From Drechmeria coniospora (Eukaryota; Ascomycota; Sordariomycetes; Hypocreales; Ophiocordycipitaceae): a stretch of 64,000 bases of DNA. Made by a program: the position numbers and the translations under genes. The DNA lies in NCBI RefSeq assembly GCF_001625195.1, contig NC_054391.1:7513157-7577156 (forward strand). The letters are read 5' to 3'. Of the stretch, positions 10,315 through 22,648 are shown piece after piece (positions within the stretch are counted from its first letter, which is position 1; every line of letters begins with the position of its first letter). The notes beneath the pieces were generated by a model. That model made no database searches and was not told the DNA's origin. It worked only from the letters and a program-made list of their open reading frames with translations.

Positions 10315-13124
10315 TCATAACTTGACCTCAATACAGCTCCCCTCGTCATTGCTCCTGGAATCATCGAGTGCCTCCTGCTCGGATGTGTCGGTCAACATCT
10401 TGTCCTCGTCCACGTCCACGTCCTCGTCCTCGTCTGGCTGCTGCTCGCCGCCTCCTTCAACGGCAGAGGTCGCCACCTCCTCAAGCAAAGGCGGTTCCTC
10501 TTCGATCGAGCCGTAAATGTATGCGCTGATAACTCTGACAGCTTGCTCGAGGGAATCGTTCACAACGGTCTTGTTGAATTCTTCTTCTATTCGAGACGCG
10601 TCCGCACCAGTGGGGAGCTCGGCAACGACAGCCTCGATCGCAGCCTCATCATAACCTGAGTTTGCAAGTCGTTCACGGAGCACATCCTTGGATGGCGGGT
10701 TGATGAGAATGTAGCGAGCATTGAGCCCAATGTCCATAGCAAATTTAGCCGCCTAGAGAAGGGTTGTCAGCCATGAGTCAGGGGGATGAAAGTTGAAAGG
10801 CGCGAAACACACCTCCAAGTCTAGCTCAATGATGGGTACTTTTCCAGATTCGAGAATAGTCTCGATGGACTTGGTGCTGGTGCCGTAATCGAACCCGTTT
10901 CGCGTGCCGTACTCGCATAGTCGATCGCCATCACGCAGCTGATTAAACTCTTGGGTCGTGACGAAGTGAAATGACTTGGCCCTAACCTCGTCATCCTGCG
11001 GCTGTCGCGTCGTGTGCCTTACCACGAGGCCGAATACACCCTTGTGACCCTCCAGGAGTCTCTTCGCCAGCATTGACTTTCCAGCACCTTTGACGCCGGA
11101 AATGATGATCAAGTCACGGTCCGCAGGCAAGTTCTCTTCGACCAATGCCTCGTTCTCTTCATCGTATTCATCGAACATGCCGTCACCTTCGTCCAGATCC
11201 TGAAATACGGGATCAACGTCATTGGAATCGTCAATCTTGTCAAACGCTGCCAACTTTGCTCGCCCTGCTATGCGAATGGCTCTCCAGCTTTTGCTTGCCT
11301 TTCCTGCAATGGCGGCAACTTTGGTACTTTCGTTTGTAGGCATGCTGATTTCGAAGTCGTCGTCTGCAATCTGATTCTTGAAACTACTTAGCTCTGGGGG
11401 CTTATGCCTCTCTGCTTCCTGCAGGCTATCCATGGCGAGCTTGTTAATATCATCGCGTAGGAAATCCATAGGAACCGCACCCATTGGGGTCGGGCGCAAA
11501 CGTTTGCTCGCTGCCAGGCGCTGCGAGGTACCTTTGGAATCGTTCCAGGTCGTGTCCGACACAGATATCCGGCTAATAGGCGGGCAGCTTGCCATCTTCC
11601 AAAACACCCAATTTTTGTCTCTGGCGAGCACTGTCTCAACCATTCTATAAAAGTAAGGACCCTCGAGTCCCCTCTTGAGATAATCCGAAATAGACGCCTT
11701 TGTCTCGCTTGCCCACTTGGTCTACTCTGCGTTAGTAACATGATGGAGAGGGTTGGACGTGGTCGAGGACTAACGTTCTCCTCATTGAGCTGATCGTTGT
11801 AAATAACCGATTTATTGGACGAGTTGACGTTGGCTAGCTTCTCTTTGGCGCCGGCGGACATTGTGAGGATGAAGTCGGTGACGATGAGTGCCTGGACAAG
11901 GACATGACGTCTGAAAGAGAGATCGCTTATCTGTTCGAAACGTTGGCAACCATTGCTTATGAGGCATGGGCTACTTTGGGCCTACCTCTAGTTCAAACAG
12001 GTCCTTGCTCGTGAGATATCTGGGATTGAAAGTCTCGGGAATATCGTCAAACCCTTCTTCTTCTCTCTTGCGTCGCAGATTTCTTCTCGTATTTTCTACC
12101 GTTTTTGAAGACTGGGATGATTCGCTACCGGATATGGCTCGGAATGCCTTCATGGTAGCGTCAAGGCTGGTCTTGAACTTGCCGAAGTGGACGGGGTCGA
12201 ACAGCTTCAATGGTTGGCTGAAGCTCTCCTGAAGCGACCAGAACAACGGGTAGAGCGTGCCAGGCTCGAACCCCGGTTGCGAGTCTTTAGTAGGATCAGG
12301 TGTGACTCCTTTTATGCCGGAGCTGGGGTTGACTGGAGCATCAAGGTCCATCATTGTCTGCTCTTCAACAGGCCCCGTCTCATATGTGGTGACATTTTCG
12401 ACATGAAATTCGCCTCGAAGGTTCACAGAGCTCCTGTCTCCCAGGGGGAAGCTCTGGAATAAAAATATGAAGACCCGACCACAGAAAGCAGTGTCTTCGG
12501 CACGGGAGAGGCGTCGCAGAAGCTCGTTGCAACTTCGCAGTATAACAAGATTTTTCTGCTTGAAATGCTTGGCTGTAATTCGCTCGCGCCTCGATTCAAG
12601 ATAATCAAATATCGTGCGGCAGCCAGCAATTGTCTGGCTGTCTAAAAGTTCCTCAATTAGCCAGAACAATAGAGCCGGGTCGCACTGGCATTTATCTGAT
12701 AGAATCGATAGAATGTCGAGAAGGTTCCACATCTTGACGAAATCAGGTGAGTCGATCAAGGTGGACGCCTGTGAGAAAGAAGATTGTTAAAAAGAACGGA
12801 CGCAGAAAATGACAAGGAAACCTGGCGAAATCCACTCACTATCAGCAGGTCAAAGAGATGTCTTGCCGCCGTCTCAATGACAGCAAACTGTCTAGTCTTG
12901 GAAGTATCGGGAGGAACCCCGTCGCAGTCTGCCTCGTAGGGAACGTCGCAATTTGCAGCAGCTACAATGCGGTTGGAAAGGTCTTTGAAGTCGGAAACTT
13001 TCAGCGCTGGGTCAATTGCCGATGTCTGCTTCGCGACCGATGCCTCGTTGAGGAAGGTCACGAAGAGAGCTTCGACAGTCGCCACAGCTGAAACAGCCGA
13101 TATCTTTGCGTCGAGTGCAGTCAT
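10315..13124 (-). CDS. THO1: THO complex subunit 1 (Hpr1/THOC1) with C-terminal guanylate-kinase-like domain
   Basis: THO couples transcription elongation to mRNP assembly and export in the nucleus. Exons in reading order: 13124-12840, 12768-11986, 11930-11775, 11721-10813, 10752-10315; all junctions keep phase and give 856 residues. Residues 1 to about 520 match the THOC1/efThoc1 family, with the characteristic stretch FELEISDLSFRRH spanning the exon 2-3 junction. After an acidic linker (about 575-610) comes a guanylate-kinase-like fold. Its P-loop is GVKGAGKS (617-624), followed by RHTTRQP (643-649) at the GMP-binding arch, then YGTS, an IIELDLE strand and NPPSKDVLRERL in the lid/core. The usual SHTTR Ser is Arg and one arch Tyr is Phe, so catalysis is doubtful. 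The tail is acidic. The fusion lies inside uninterrupted exon 4, so it is not a mis-join of two genes. Yeast Hpr1 lacks such a domain; how widespread it is in moulds I cannot say. Confidence 0.85.
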
Positions 13125-14573
13125 CTTGCTGGCGACGGGCCGGGCCAACAAATGATGGGATGGGTATGGCGAACCCTCGCCTGCAACACTGGAGTTTCGG
13201 CAGCCGTACTGAACTAGGCAGCAAATCGGGCGTTCCTCGAGTATGTTGTTGCAAGGAAGCTGCCGAGCATATTCCCTGTGGGCTGTTGGAGTTGTTACGT
13301 TTCGGTGGGTTTCGAAGTCCCGACTGCTGATGTATATGCGCAATTGTGACTGGAGGCGACGAGTCAAGTTGTGTCTGGCGGGAAGTTTACGCTCATGCTT
13401 CGTCGCATGTACTCGCAGCAGGACGATCAATACTATGACTCTGGCTGGTCAGTGTACTGTAATCATGTTTGAAAAAGCCCCGCTGTAAGTGGTTTGCAAC
13501 CTCCCGTTCAGCGGTTTACTACCTTGCCACAGTACGGAGTACACATGATCACTATTAATATTAGTGGTATAAAATGTTAACTACTCCGCACAGAAATATA
13601 ATTACAGAAAATATTATTTCCTAATAGAGTTCGTGAAGGACATTGCATTAAATTCTACTAATAGTTTTAAACTTATTAATATATGTTAAATTAGTCTACT
13701 TGAAGTATTGTTTTTATTTGTTTAAAAAACAATTTATTATTATTATAAAGCATGAAATTATATGGCAAAATTTCCATGCATTATTTTTGGTTGAAATAAA
13801 ATAATATAATCCAGAAAATTATAAATTAAATTATGCTCAAGTATGAATTTAAATCTTTATCTTACTATTTGGCCAAGTTCTTTATATGTAGACTTGGTTA
13901 AATTAAATATGTAGTCTTGATGTTTCTTAGCTTCATCTTTCAATGAGATTTGACAATAACAGTGCCGTTATATCTGTGTGGATAACGAAGCATTTGTCGT
14001 CATACGCTACTAGAGGAACCAATTAGTGTGACGAATTCTTTGCTGCTGATATAAGTGGTCCAAGTCCTAATTATTAAGCTGCCAGGATCGCTTCCACCTG
14101 GACCTCGGGACATGAGGGGGTTAGGTACTTGGTACGAGGTGCGAAGTAACATAAGTACGGTCGTATTCAATACCTCCAAAAGCTCTCCGTAGATAATACT
14201 GGCTTCTACCCCAAAGGTTTCTTGGCTTGGGCCAACTTTGTTTGCGCCTACTATCTATGATGTGAGGCAATGGGAAATAGCCGCACACCTCTCATTACAC
14301 TTCTTTTCATGTGCTTGCCCTTGCTTGCCTGAACGCTGTCATCCCGGTTGCTCATCGGCCAGGAGCGACATCTGGCGACGCCTGGTTGCAAGAAAGTCGA
14401 CCGGGTTGCCATTTATTCTAGCCAGAAGTAGCTAAGGGACGAAATCGTCATTTTTGTAACCCAAGGCGGCCGGACCTCCTTCCACCAACTTCATCGAATC
14501 TCTTGCCCATTGTCACTCTCCACATACCCTTTGGAACGAAGGGGGCCTTCGGTGCCCAAGGCTCGTCCTGACC
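13125..14573. other. Divergent promoter region with AT-rich island
   Basis: This spacer separates the divergent THO1 (-) and UBP8 (+) starts. Its centre, about 13540-13960, is very AT-rich with no open frame, unlike the flanks; it could be an old mutated repeat. A TACGGAGTAC motif sits at its left border (about 13534). No gene is visible. Confidence 0.65.
13540..13960. repeat. AT-rich island, possible mutated repeat
   Basis: Strongly AT-biased, non-coding, between GC-rich genes. It contains GCTCAAGTAT near 13835, also found in the AT-rich block at 28.2 kb. The composition suggests C-to-T decay of a repeat (RIP-like), but no intact element or terminal repeat is seen. Confidence 0.4.
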
Positions 14574-16443
14574 ATGTCTACCAGACCAACAACGCCGGCG
14601 TCACCAAAGAACGCAAAGATCAAGTCACCTGCCCCAGGAACCCCCATGTTCGGCTGCGGTATGCATCTCAGCTCCCATACGCGGATATAGCTACGTTGTC
14701 TAACAGTCGCTCGCAGAACACGTACAGCTTCTTCTGTCGCAGGGACAGGAAGTTATGAACAGCTCCATCGCCCACTACAAGATGATTCTTCGAGGCATCT
14801 TTGACACTCCTCCTATTGTGCCCCAGACGTCGACGAACCAAGAGGGTCGTCCCATCACCTCCCTCACATCAAATTACCTTTGCCTACAATGTCCAACAAC
14901 CGTGACGGAGGAGGACAGGCTGGAGCACGGCACAGAACGGCAGCATCGCTTCTGTACGTTACCGCAAATCTCAGATGGTGCTTAGGGCGCCGCACCTCGC
15001 TGACTTAATTGAAGACGTGGACTCTCGCAGTGGCTCCCTCTATTGCCAAATCTGTGATGATATGGTCTGGGACCCAACTCTGGAAGAGCTTCGTGTTCGC
15101 AAGATTGGAACCGGTTCTTTCTCAGGTACGCAAACCGACACCGTCTGGTGAGGCATCATTCAAACCAGCAGCTGACGCACGATTTGTTTTCAAGGCCGAA
15201 AACGGAAGCACGACGAGCTTTTTACCGATTCCATTAAGGAGGACCCTCGGTATATCGCCTCCAACACGACGACGGCATCTTGTCGTGCTAATGGACTTCG
15301 TGGCATTTACAACGCTGGCGCAACTTGTTATCAGAACGTTGTGCTACAGAGCTTCTTGCACAACCCCTTGCTCCGAAACTTCTATCTTAGCGACGGCCAT
15401 CAGAGCAACGATTGCAGCGTTCCACATTGTCTGAGCTGCGCCATGGATGACATGTTCCAAGATTTTTATGCACTCGAAAATACCAATGGCTACACGGCTG
15501 CCAACATTCTCTCCGGCTTCTGGATTTCGGAGAAAAAGGCGTTTGAGAACTTGGTGACGACGAAAGAACAGGATGCTCACGAGTTTTTTCAATTCTTGGC
15601 CGAGGAACTTCATGAGCGGAACGGCGACGGCAAAAGGCCTGAGACTGGCTGTGAGCATAGCTGCAACTGCATCGTCCACCAAACGTTTTATGGTAAGATG
15701 CAAACGACGACAGCGTGCCAGAATTGCAGCGGGACCACACATGCGGTCCAGTCGTTCCTTGATCTAAGCTTGGGTCTCGATGCTCTAACGCAGAGGCGGA
15801 TCAAGAAGACGGGACAGAAGAAGCCGGTTCTGACGCTGACCGATTGTCTGGATGAAGAATATGTCAAATTTGACAAATGCGAGTATCGGTGTCACAGTTG
15901 TGCATCCTCGCAGCAGGCTAGAAGGTACACCTGCATCAAGCGTCTTCCCAACGTACTGTCGATACAGCTCAAGGTATTCCTTCCCGTCTCCCTGGAAGGT
16001 GTTATAGGTCGGGTATACAGACGCTGACAGAACTTCCACAGCGTTTCGAGTACAAGCAAGGCAGGCATGACCGGGCAGCATCCAAAATCGACAACGTCGT
16101 TCAGTTCCCGCTGCAGCTCAACATGCTACCCTACACCAACCGCGTTCGCACCCGCGACAGCCGTGAGAATCTGGAGTTGGAGAGGTCCTGCACGTATGAC
16201 CTCTTGAGCGTGGTTGTTCACGTGGGAGAGATCGAGACGGGCCACTACGTCTCGTATTGCCGTGTCGGTGACCAGGTATGTACGAGTGGCACGTACCTAG
16301 ATTCGAATCTCGCGACTGATAACACTCTTCCATTTCGGCAGTGGTTCAAGTTTAACGACCACAAAGTTGAGCTGGCCAGCATTTCGGACGTCTTGGGAGC
16401 GCAAGCATACCTGCTCTTCTACATCATTCGGTCCTTAGCGTAA
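14574..16443 (+). CDS. UBP8: SAGA ubiquitin hydrolase Ubp8
   Basis: Cysteine protease that removes ubiquitin from histone H2B within the SAGA deubiquitinase module (with Sgf11, Sus1, Sgf73). Exons 14574-14658, 14717-14953, 15015-15125, 15195-15973, 16042-16275 and 16342-16443 give 515 residues. The N-terminal ZnF-UBP starts at GCEHVQ (27-32; the codon for Glu29 spans intron 1) and includes the later Cys pairs LCLQC and LYCQIC. The USP fold has the Cys box NAGATCYQN with catalytic Cys189, the QDAHEFF motif, two Cys-x-x-Cys zinc pairs (ACQNC, YRCHSC), the His box GHYVSY (His472) and FND (487-488). All catalytic positions are present. The start was chosen because it gives a short basic leader before the zinc finger. 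It converges with the EFM5 gene. Confidence 0.94.
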
Positions 16444-16782
16444 AGGACGGGTGCAGGCATAAACAGGCATTGGCATGGACGAAGCATGTTGCATCAATTG
16501 TCATCTGAGATAGGTGCCATGGACAGACAGGAGACAGCATTTGGAACATACGCGACGCAGGCCCGAAAGAACATTATAGGTTTTCGTTCGAACGACCAAC
16601 GAATACACAAACGTTCACCAATTCATATACTGTTCAACAACACCGTGCGCTTTGGCAAGTCCAGTTCAGCAGCGCGGCACAATGAGGAAAACGCTTGAGA
16701 CTCTGGTACGATCAGTTTTTCTGGTACAGTATCAAGGTCGCTTTTCGTCTCATGTGGTTTATTTCTGGGCCATTTGCTCATT
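16444..16782. other. Convergent 3' flanks of UBP8 and EFM5
   Basis: Nothing recognisable beyond untranslated sequence; short open frames here have no family features. Confidence 0.7.
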
Positions 16783-17980
16783 TCACGCTGTTTCGGGCAA
16801 CCACGTCCACGTAGGACATTCGAAGTTGGCGTAGCAATAGAACTCGTTGCTCAGCCCCCGTGCGTGCTTCAGCATAAATGTCGTTGGTCGAAGGCCAAAC
16901 GGCCGGTAGACCTTCGCAATGAGCTGATTGAGTCTTTCTCCCGTGTTCAAAATCACCTGGGGCGCGGGGAGCTCCGGGATTCTCGTCTTGAGGAGCCACC
17001 GCACGGTCATGGCCACTGCATTTCATTGATAGTCAGCCACTGCAGTCGCATAGGAGAGACGTGAAGATGGAGACAATGTACTTTTCGTCTGGCAGTCCTC
17101 GCTCAGAAATGGCGGGTCAATTATAACTCGATCCATGCTTCCTCGTAGCTGCGCTATAACAGCAAATAGATGGTTAGCAGAAGCAGTTTCAACAAAAATG
17201 TTGCCCGGTGTGTATGTCCGACAGATGCATGGCCAGGGAAAATACATCGATTCGACCCCGATAGGACACGCACCAGGAAGTTCAAGAGGCTTCTGAAAGT
17301 CATAGTAGACGAATTCCTCAAAGACACGAAAACGATGATCGTGCTCCAACAGCACCAGCCGTGGACGTTCGCTTTCCGGTCTCGTTCTCTGCACGGGTTG
17401 GCTCAGCCGCTGCAATGAGCCGCATTCCTTCACCAGCGCCAGAAAGAACGCCAATTCTTACCAAGATGTTCTTGAGGGCCACGAACGCACTCGGGGTCGA
17501 GATGACCCCAATGCTTGTCCTACTTCTTGCACCATCGAGCAGCTGATGGGCCAGGGCACTAGCAGTCTCATTTGAATACTATTTTGGTCTCGGGTTAGCC
17601 AGCATGCTGGGGGGTGCATTCACCAACCACCTGGTCAAAAAAGGACGACGCTGAAATCACGGGTGGTTGATTCTCGGGACTTGGATCTCTGGCTTCGCTT
17701 TGGCCTCGCAACAAGCAAAGGCTTACCCAAAACTGGGACTCGTTCCAATCCTCGCCAAATGCCTCCATTGACAATGGGCCATTTTCCACCTCAGCCTCGG
17801 CCTGAAGCTCCTTGAACTTGGCCTGTGCCGAATCCCGTTCTGCATGGAACTCGGCCAACGCAGCCAGTGTGTCGGCAGACAACGCTCTGGTTGGGTTTGC
17901 TGTTAGTGAACTAGTGACGGCAGAAACCGACATCTGGCAGCGAGTACGGATACATACATCTCGTCATCGGAGTCGGTCAT
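16783..17980 (-). CDS. EFM5: Protein-lysine N-methyltransferase, EFM5 family
   Basis: SAM-dependent methyltransferase of the family that modifies a lysine of translation elongation factor eEF1A, cytosolic (once annotated as N6-adenine methyltransferase). Exons in reading order: 17980-17958, 17886-17727, 17578-17462, 17409-17274, 17153-17082, 17015-16783, giving 246 residues, almost the yeast Efm5 length. The start MTDSDDEI precedes a helix (LAALAEFHAERD). The catalytic motif DPPF is at 158-161 within IIDPPFLSEDCQTK, typical of the family. The LLEHDHRF segment precedes the substrate-binding part, and the C-terminus is rich in aromatics (YCYANFECPTW). A CCAATCAG box lies near 18017, upstream of the start. 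Confidence 0.92.
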
Positions 17981-18515
17981 CGCGCCAAGCTCTGATCTGT
18001 TTTCATCCAATTGCCAATCAGTCGGCGGCGGTTCGACCTGGGGAATGAATGATTACTAACTACAAATGGGTCAATGTTGAAAGTGTACTCGTTGCGTTTA
18101 GCCTGCGAATCCTCTTTTTAAGTTCCACAGATTATTGCTCCGGAAAATACCCTCCGGTCCTGGATCGATCCACACGCGCGCCTCCTAGTAAGACCTACGA
18201 TACCATGAACTGGGCTCGACTGCCTCACATTTGGAGAAAAGACACAACAGGCAAAAGAATAGTAGATGGACATCTTGCCCCTGCCGGAATACCTGAAGGT
18301 GTCTACGACACGGCTAGAATCTGATTGAGCCTTGCAGTTGCAACTCGCGCATGGTTGAGCCGAGAATTTGCAGAAGACATGTGGCCCAGTATGCATTACA
18401 GATACAGTTCCACACGGCAGTCTTCCTACTCACTCCTCGCTTGCTGCCTCGTCTATTCTATACACCCTCCACTGGGAAAATGTCGTCTTCCACCTCAGCC
18501 ATGCCCAAGCGCACA
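17981..18515. other. Spacer between EFM5 promoter and NUO40 3' end
   Basis: No gene supported. It contains the EFM5 upstream region with a CCAAT box near 18017, and the 3' untranslated region of the complex I gene. Confidence 0.6.
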
Positions 18516-20101
18516 TTACAACTCATCTAGAACGTGAATGTACTTCTTGTCCTCGCGCCTCTCCTTCTCCGTTGCCGGTGGTAGGTCGTAGTAGTGTGAG
18601 CTGCGGAATCCTTGCTGCAGAGCTGGTTAGCCGAGTGATGCCCTCTGCTGAAGCAATGGACGACGGCTTTGCTTACCAAATAGTGGTACGTGAAGTTTGC
18701 AATGTCGCCTGGTTCGATACCGAGGTCTTTGAATGTTCTCGCGTTAGCGTCTATCGATTGGTCCATGAACTCGCGCTCAATCTCGTCGGCGGACAACGTG
18801 TGCCACCAAAGAGTGCGGTTGAGCACGCCGGCTATCGGTTTGAGGATAGCCTTCGGCACGTTGATGTGACGCCGTTGTTTGTATATTTCCTTGTCAACCA
18901 TTGCCGCAATCTCAGCCATGCTGTACTCCTTGGGTCCGTAAAGTTCATAGGTTTGGCCGGTAGTAGAGTCATCATATAGCATCTTCTCCAAGGCTGCGCC
19001 AACATCGATGGACTGCGCGGGAGCACAAGCTCGTCAGCTGATGTGACGAATGAGAAAGGCTTGGAATCACTTGCGTGAACGGGGAAAAACTTCTCCTGCA
19101 TGTTATTTGCCGTGAAAAGGTTGAGAACAGAAGCAAGCTTGAGGAGCAGATTGTCCTCGAACCCAAACATGGGCGCCGGTCTGACGATCGTTGTTTCGGG
19201 GAAGACACTTCGCGCGACCTCCTCACCTCGGCCCTTCAAAGAGAACGTGGTCAGCTCATGCGCAGTAGTTCAGGAAGACGCTGCACCTGCCTTGGAGGCA
19301 TAGAATTCTGACTTGGACTTGGAGTCGGCGCTGTGCGACGAGACATGAATGTATCGGTCGACGTCGTATTTCGCGACAGCCTCGACAATTCGCTCCGTTC
19401 CTTCGACATGAACATCCTCGAGAGAAAAGTTCCTGTGCCATATCAGCGCTGATCGAATGAGAACCTCTCCCGTTGCGCTGCCGTACTTGGTTGGGTAGTC
19501 TCGGCCGACCAGATTATACACGACGTCCGAATGCCGTACGTTAGCCTCGATGGAAGCAGTGTTGTGAAGGTCGTATTCCTGTTCCGCTGTTATAATGACG
19601 CTCTACGTTTGCCAGTTGACGGCGGTGATACATACCACAAAGACTACTCGGCCGAGATCTCCTGTGACCTTGAGGTGGCGCTTGGCCATCTCCTCGCGGT
19701 AGGGGATGACAACCGTGCAACCCTGACGAGCTACAGAAGTAGTGAGCAATATGTCACGCTTCAAGTAAGTCTGGAGCTGCATATACCCAGGCGGTTCACG
19801 ATATATCGACCCAATTGGCCTGTGGCACCAAAAACGGTGGCCGTGTGGCCTGTCCTGCCGTCAGCTTCGCTTCGTGACTAATGCCTCATCCTCCGTACCT
19901 CCAAGGGATGATCTATAAAGGCCATCATGTCATTAGTGGCACACTTGTGACTCAACCGAGCACCCAAACTCACCGGCCACCTTCGACCCGGGTGATGGGC
20001 TTGCCGGTCCTGGTGATGGAAATGTCGGAGGCGAAACGCCTGCCTGCCATGTTTTGCGCGAGCTTGCGCGAAGATCGCGCAGCAGATAGAGGGGAAGCCA
20101 T
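18516..20101 (-). CDS. nuo-40: Complex I 39-40 kDa subunit (NDUFA9/NUO-40)
   Basis: Accessory, NADPH-binding SDR-type subunit of mitochondrial NADH:ubiquinone oxidoreductase. Exons in reading order: 20101-19974, 19854-19787, 19730-19636, 19578-19487, 19432-19291, 19233-19075, 19012-18677, 18614-18516, giving 372 residues, near the Neurospora length. A mitochondrial presequence (MASPLSAARSSRKLAQNMAG) precedes the Rossmann motif FGATGQLG (Gly52/55/58). Family blocks follow: SDVVYNLVGRDYPTK, EDVHVEGTERI, IHVSSHSADS, ETTIVRPAPMFG and ELYGPKEYSM. Two of the seven introns start with GC rather than GT (19290-19234 and 19074-19013); only this choice keeps the conserved reading frame. The tail ends KKYIHVLDEL, as in homologues. 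Confidence 0.94.
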
Positions 20102-21018
20102 TCTTCGCAATTCGGATTGGCGAGGCAAAGAATGGTGTCGCTCTCGACTGGGAGCGCCCACTTCAATTGCACGGATCAATGGACCTGTCTTTGCTGGAGC
20201 CGACGTTGGCACTGTAGGATCTTGAGAGCGGAAGAAGGGTCACGTGCGCCTAGAGAGCGACCATCCTCACTCACTGAGGCGACACTCACTATTACTTAGG
20301 TACTTGTACAGTAATAATACTACAGATGTTGTACAAGTACTCCGTAAACTGCGCACTACTGTACAACTAATAGTTCGGAGTAGTGTACGGAGTACAGTTA
20401 CAAGTACTTGCTGTGTACTCCGTACCTACAAGTACAGTAAGTACCTATCCTTCTTTTTATCTTAGTGCCCTGATTACTAAGTCACAGTGCGAGCACTTAC
20501 TACGAGCGCAGTGCTAAAGTACCACAGCATGTACATACTTATACTGTACTTCAGTAAGTACTTAGGTACTCCATAGGCACCCAGCTAGTTGACACGACAG
20601 TGCAGTACTTGCAGAGGTGCTAAGCTGCTCCATACTACCTAGGTACCTAAGTAGTACTTACTGTGCAGTAAGTACTTAGTAGTCAGTCAGGTATGCAGTA
20701 CACTGAACATGTACTCCGTAAAGTGTGCTAGTATAAAATGTACCTGTACCAATTTGGAAATGGTGGGTAATTACTGCCAGGCACCGGTCATCCAAGTCAG
20801 CCGCGTTGTGAGCTTCACTCCCGCATCGTGACAACGAATAATTATTACCTAGTTGTTCCCGCCGAACGAACTGACAGCGAACCTTGTTGTCTGCCAATTT
20901 ACCGACCCGTCCGCTGACCGATCCCTGAGTGTAAATTCACACCGTGAACCTCGAAAGCCAGCCAGCTGGGCATCCCTGGCACCGACAACCCTCCATCCGT
21001 CGCCCCCCAAGTCTCATC
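20102..21018. other. Divergent promoter region with dense GTAC repeats
   Basis: It lies between the divergent NUO-40 and RPN9 starts. About 20290-20730 is almost wholly built of GTAC, AGTACTT and CTCCGTA words. Inverted motif arms occur at 20385-20395 and 20415-20425. No gene is visible, and no proteasome-type promoter element was recognised. Confidence 0.65.
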
Positions 21019-22306
21019 ATGAACGTCGATGCGATTCCCGACTTCCTCGCGGAACAGCGAGACCGGACTCCGGAGGAGCTTCAGCCCCTTGTTCTCGACT
21101 TCGAGAATTTCTGGGAACGCAAGCTCTGGCACCAGCTGACCGCTACCCTCGTTCAGTTCTTCAACCACCCGGACAGCGCCCCCCAGCGGTTAGCCTTCTA
21201 CAAGGTCTTCATCCTCAAGTTTGCGGACAAGATCAATCAGCTAAAGTTGGTGGATCTGGCATTGAAAGCTGCGACAGAGTGCAAGGGTAATTGACCAGCA
21301 ACGCAAACCAAAACGACAACTTCATGTTTGACCCATGCTGACTGCGGAGGTTGGTAGATGACCAGGAGCGTCTCGCATTCCTGCAATCGGTATCCAAGAA
21401 AGTCGACAACGAGGATTCCCAAGATGCCTTGGTTTTTGCATCGGTGGCTGTGGCGCGAGTGAAATTGAGCCTCAACCGGCTCGATGATGCAAGAAAGGAT
21501 CTCGATGCCGCCGAGAGCATACTGGACAAGTTCGACTCCGTCGAGACCATTGTCCACGCGACGTTCTATGATGCAAACGCAAACTACTATCAGGTACAGC
21601 ACCAGCACCTCTTGCCCATCCCCCCACCCCGGTGATCTTTGACTAATCTTTTCCATTTCAGCGCAAGATGGACTTTTCCAATTACTACCGAACGGCGCTC
21701 CTCTACCTAGCGTGCATCGACTTGTCCTCGCTCTCTGCTGAAGAACGCCACAAAAGAGCATACTATCTCAGCGTGGCCGCGTTGGTTTCGAATAGCATCT
21801 ACAACTTTGGTGAACTGCTCTTGCATCCTATTCTTGATGTCCTCGCGACAAGTGAGGAGGACGCATGGCTACGAGAGCTACTGTTTGCATACAATCGCGG
21901 AGACCTGGCCGCCTACGATGTTCTCTCCGACAACATTGCCTCCAACAAGCTCCTCAACGAACATTCCACCCACCTTCGACAGAAGATTTATCTTGCAGCT
22001 TTGACAGAAACTATCTTTCGTCGGCCACCACACGACAGAACGATGACGTTTGCAAGCATCTCACAAGAGACCAAAGTTCGGCCTGACGAGATTGAACATC
22101 TCATCATGAAGGCACTGAGTCTCGGCCTCATACGGGGTACGATTGACCAGGTGGACGAGATTGCTCACATTACATGGGTGCAGCCCAAGGTACTAGACAT
22201 GACTCAGATTGGCAATATGCGCCAGCGATTGCTCGATTGGGACTCGAATGTCAATCAGCTGGGTAACTGGATCGAAACAGCTGGCAAGGACGTGTGGGCA
22301 GCGTAA
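21019..22306 (+). CDS. RPN9: 26S proteasome lid subunit Rpn9
   Basis: PCI-domain scaffold subunit of the 19S regulatory particle lid. Exons 21019-21286, 21358-21593 and 21662-22306 give 382 residues, close to yeast Rpn9 and human PSMD13. An N-terminal helical repeat region (starting MNVDAIPDFLAEQR) is followed by TPR-like helices. The C-terminal PCI/winged-helix part contains MTFASISQETKVRPDEIEHL and ends with a helix (QLGNWIETAGKDVWAA). The start is the ATG whose product matches the compact fungal N-terminus; upstream in-frame sequence is leader. Converges on GAA1. Confidence 0.95.
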
Positions 22307-22648
22307 TGGGCACTGATAAGTCGAAGGAACCTGCCGAACCTACGCTTCGGCCCACGTAGAAGTACGAACGGTGAGATAGGCTGGCTATTGACATCCGTTG
22401 GTCGATATACATTCCCTGCTGATACTGCCATTATGGCGTGTGTTTGTGCGTGCGTGCGAGTGTATGCATGTGTGTTTGTGCCATCGAGCACCTGGCTTGG
22501 CCCGCCCTTGAAGTGTAGCGGCTTGGGCATATGCTTTGGACCTCACCCGGTAATGAAATCATGGATTTCAATTTTGCAATTAAGATGGTAAGCATGCCGC
22601 ATTCTGTTCCAACCACGCAAGTTGTGTGTCACAATCGCACTTGCGTAC
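22307..22648. other. Convergent 3' flanks with TG-rich tract
   Basis: No gene. A TG/TGCG-rich tract occupies about 22436-22480. The rest is untranslated sequence of RPN9 and GAA1. Confidence 0.7.
22436..22480. repeat. TG-rich microsatellite-like tract
   Basis: Alternating TG/CG-rich sequence, for example GTGCGTGCGTGCGAGTG, about 45 bp, in the RPN9-GAA1 convergent spacer. Confidence 0.7.

Noticed and set aside
18049..18324. Plus-strand frame between EFM5 and NUO-40
   Set aside because: It lies in the EFM5 promoter and NUO-40 3' flank; no motif, no signal peptide, no splice context.
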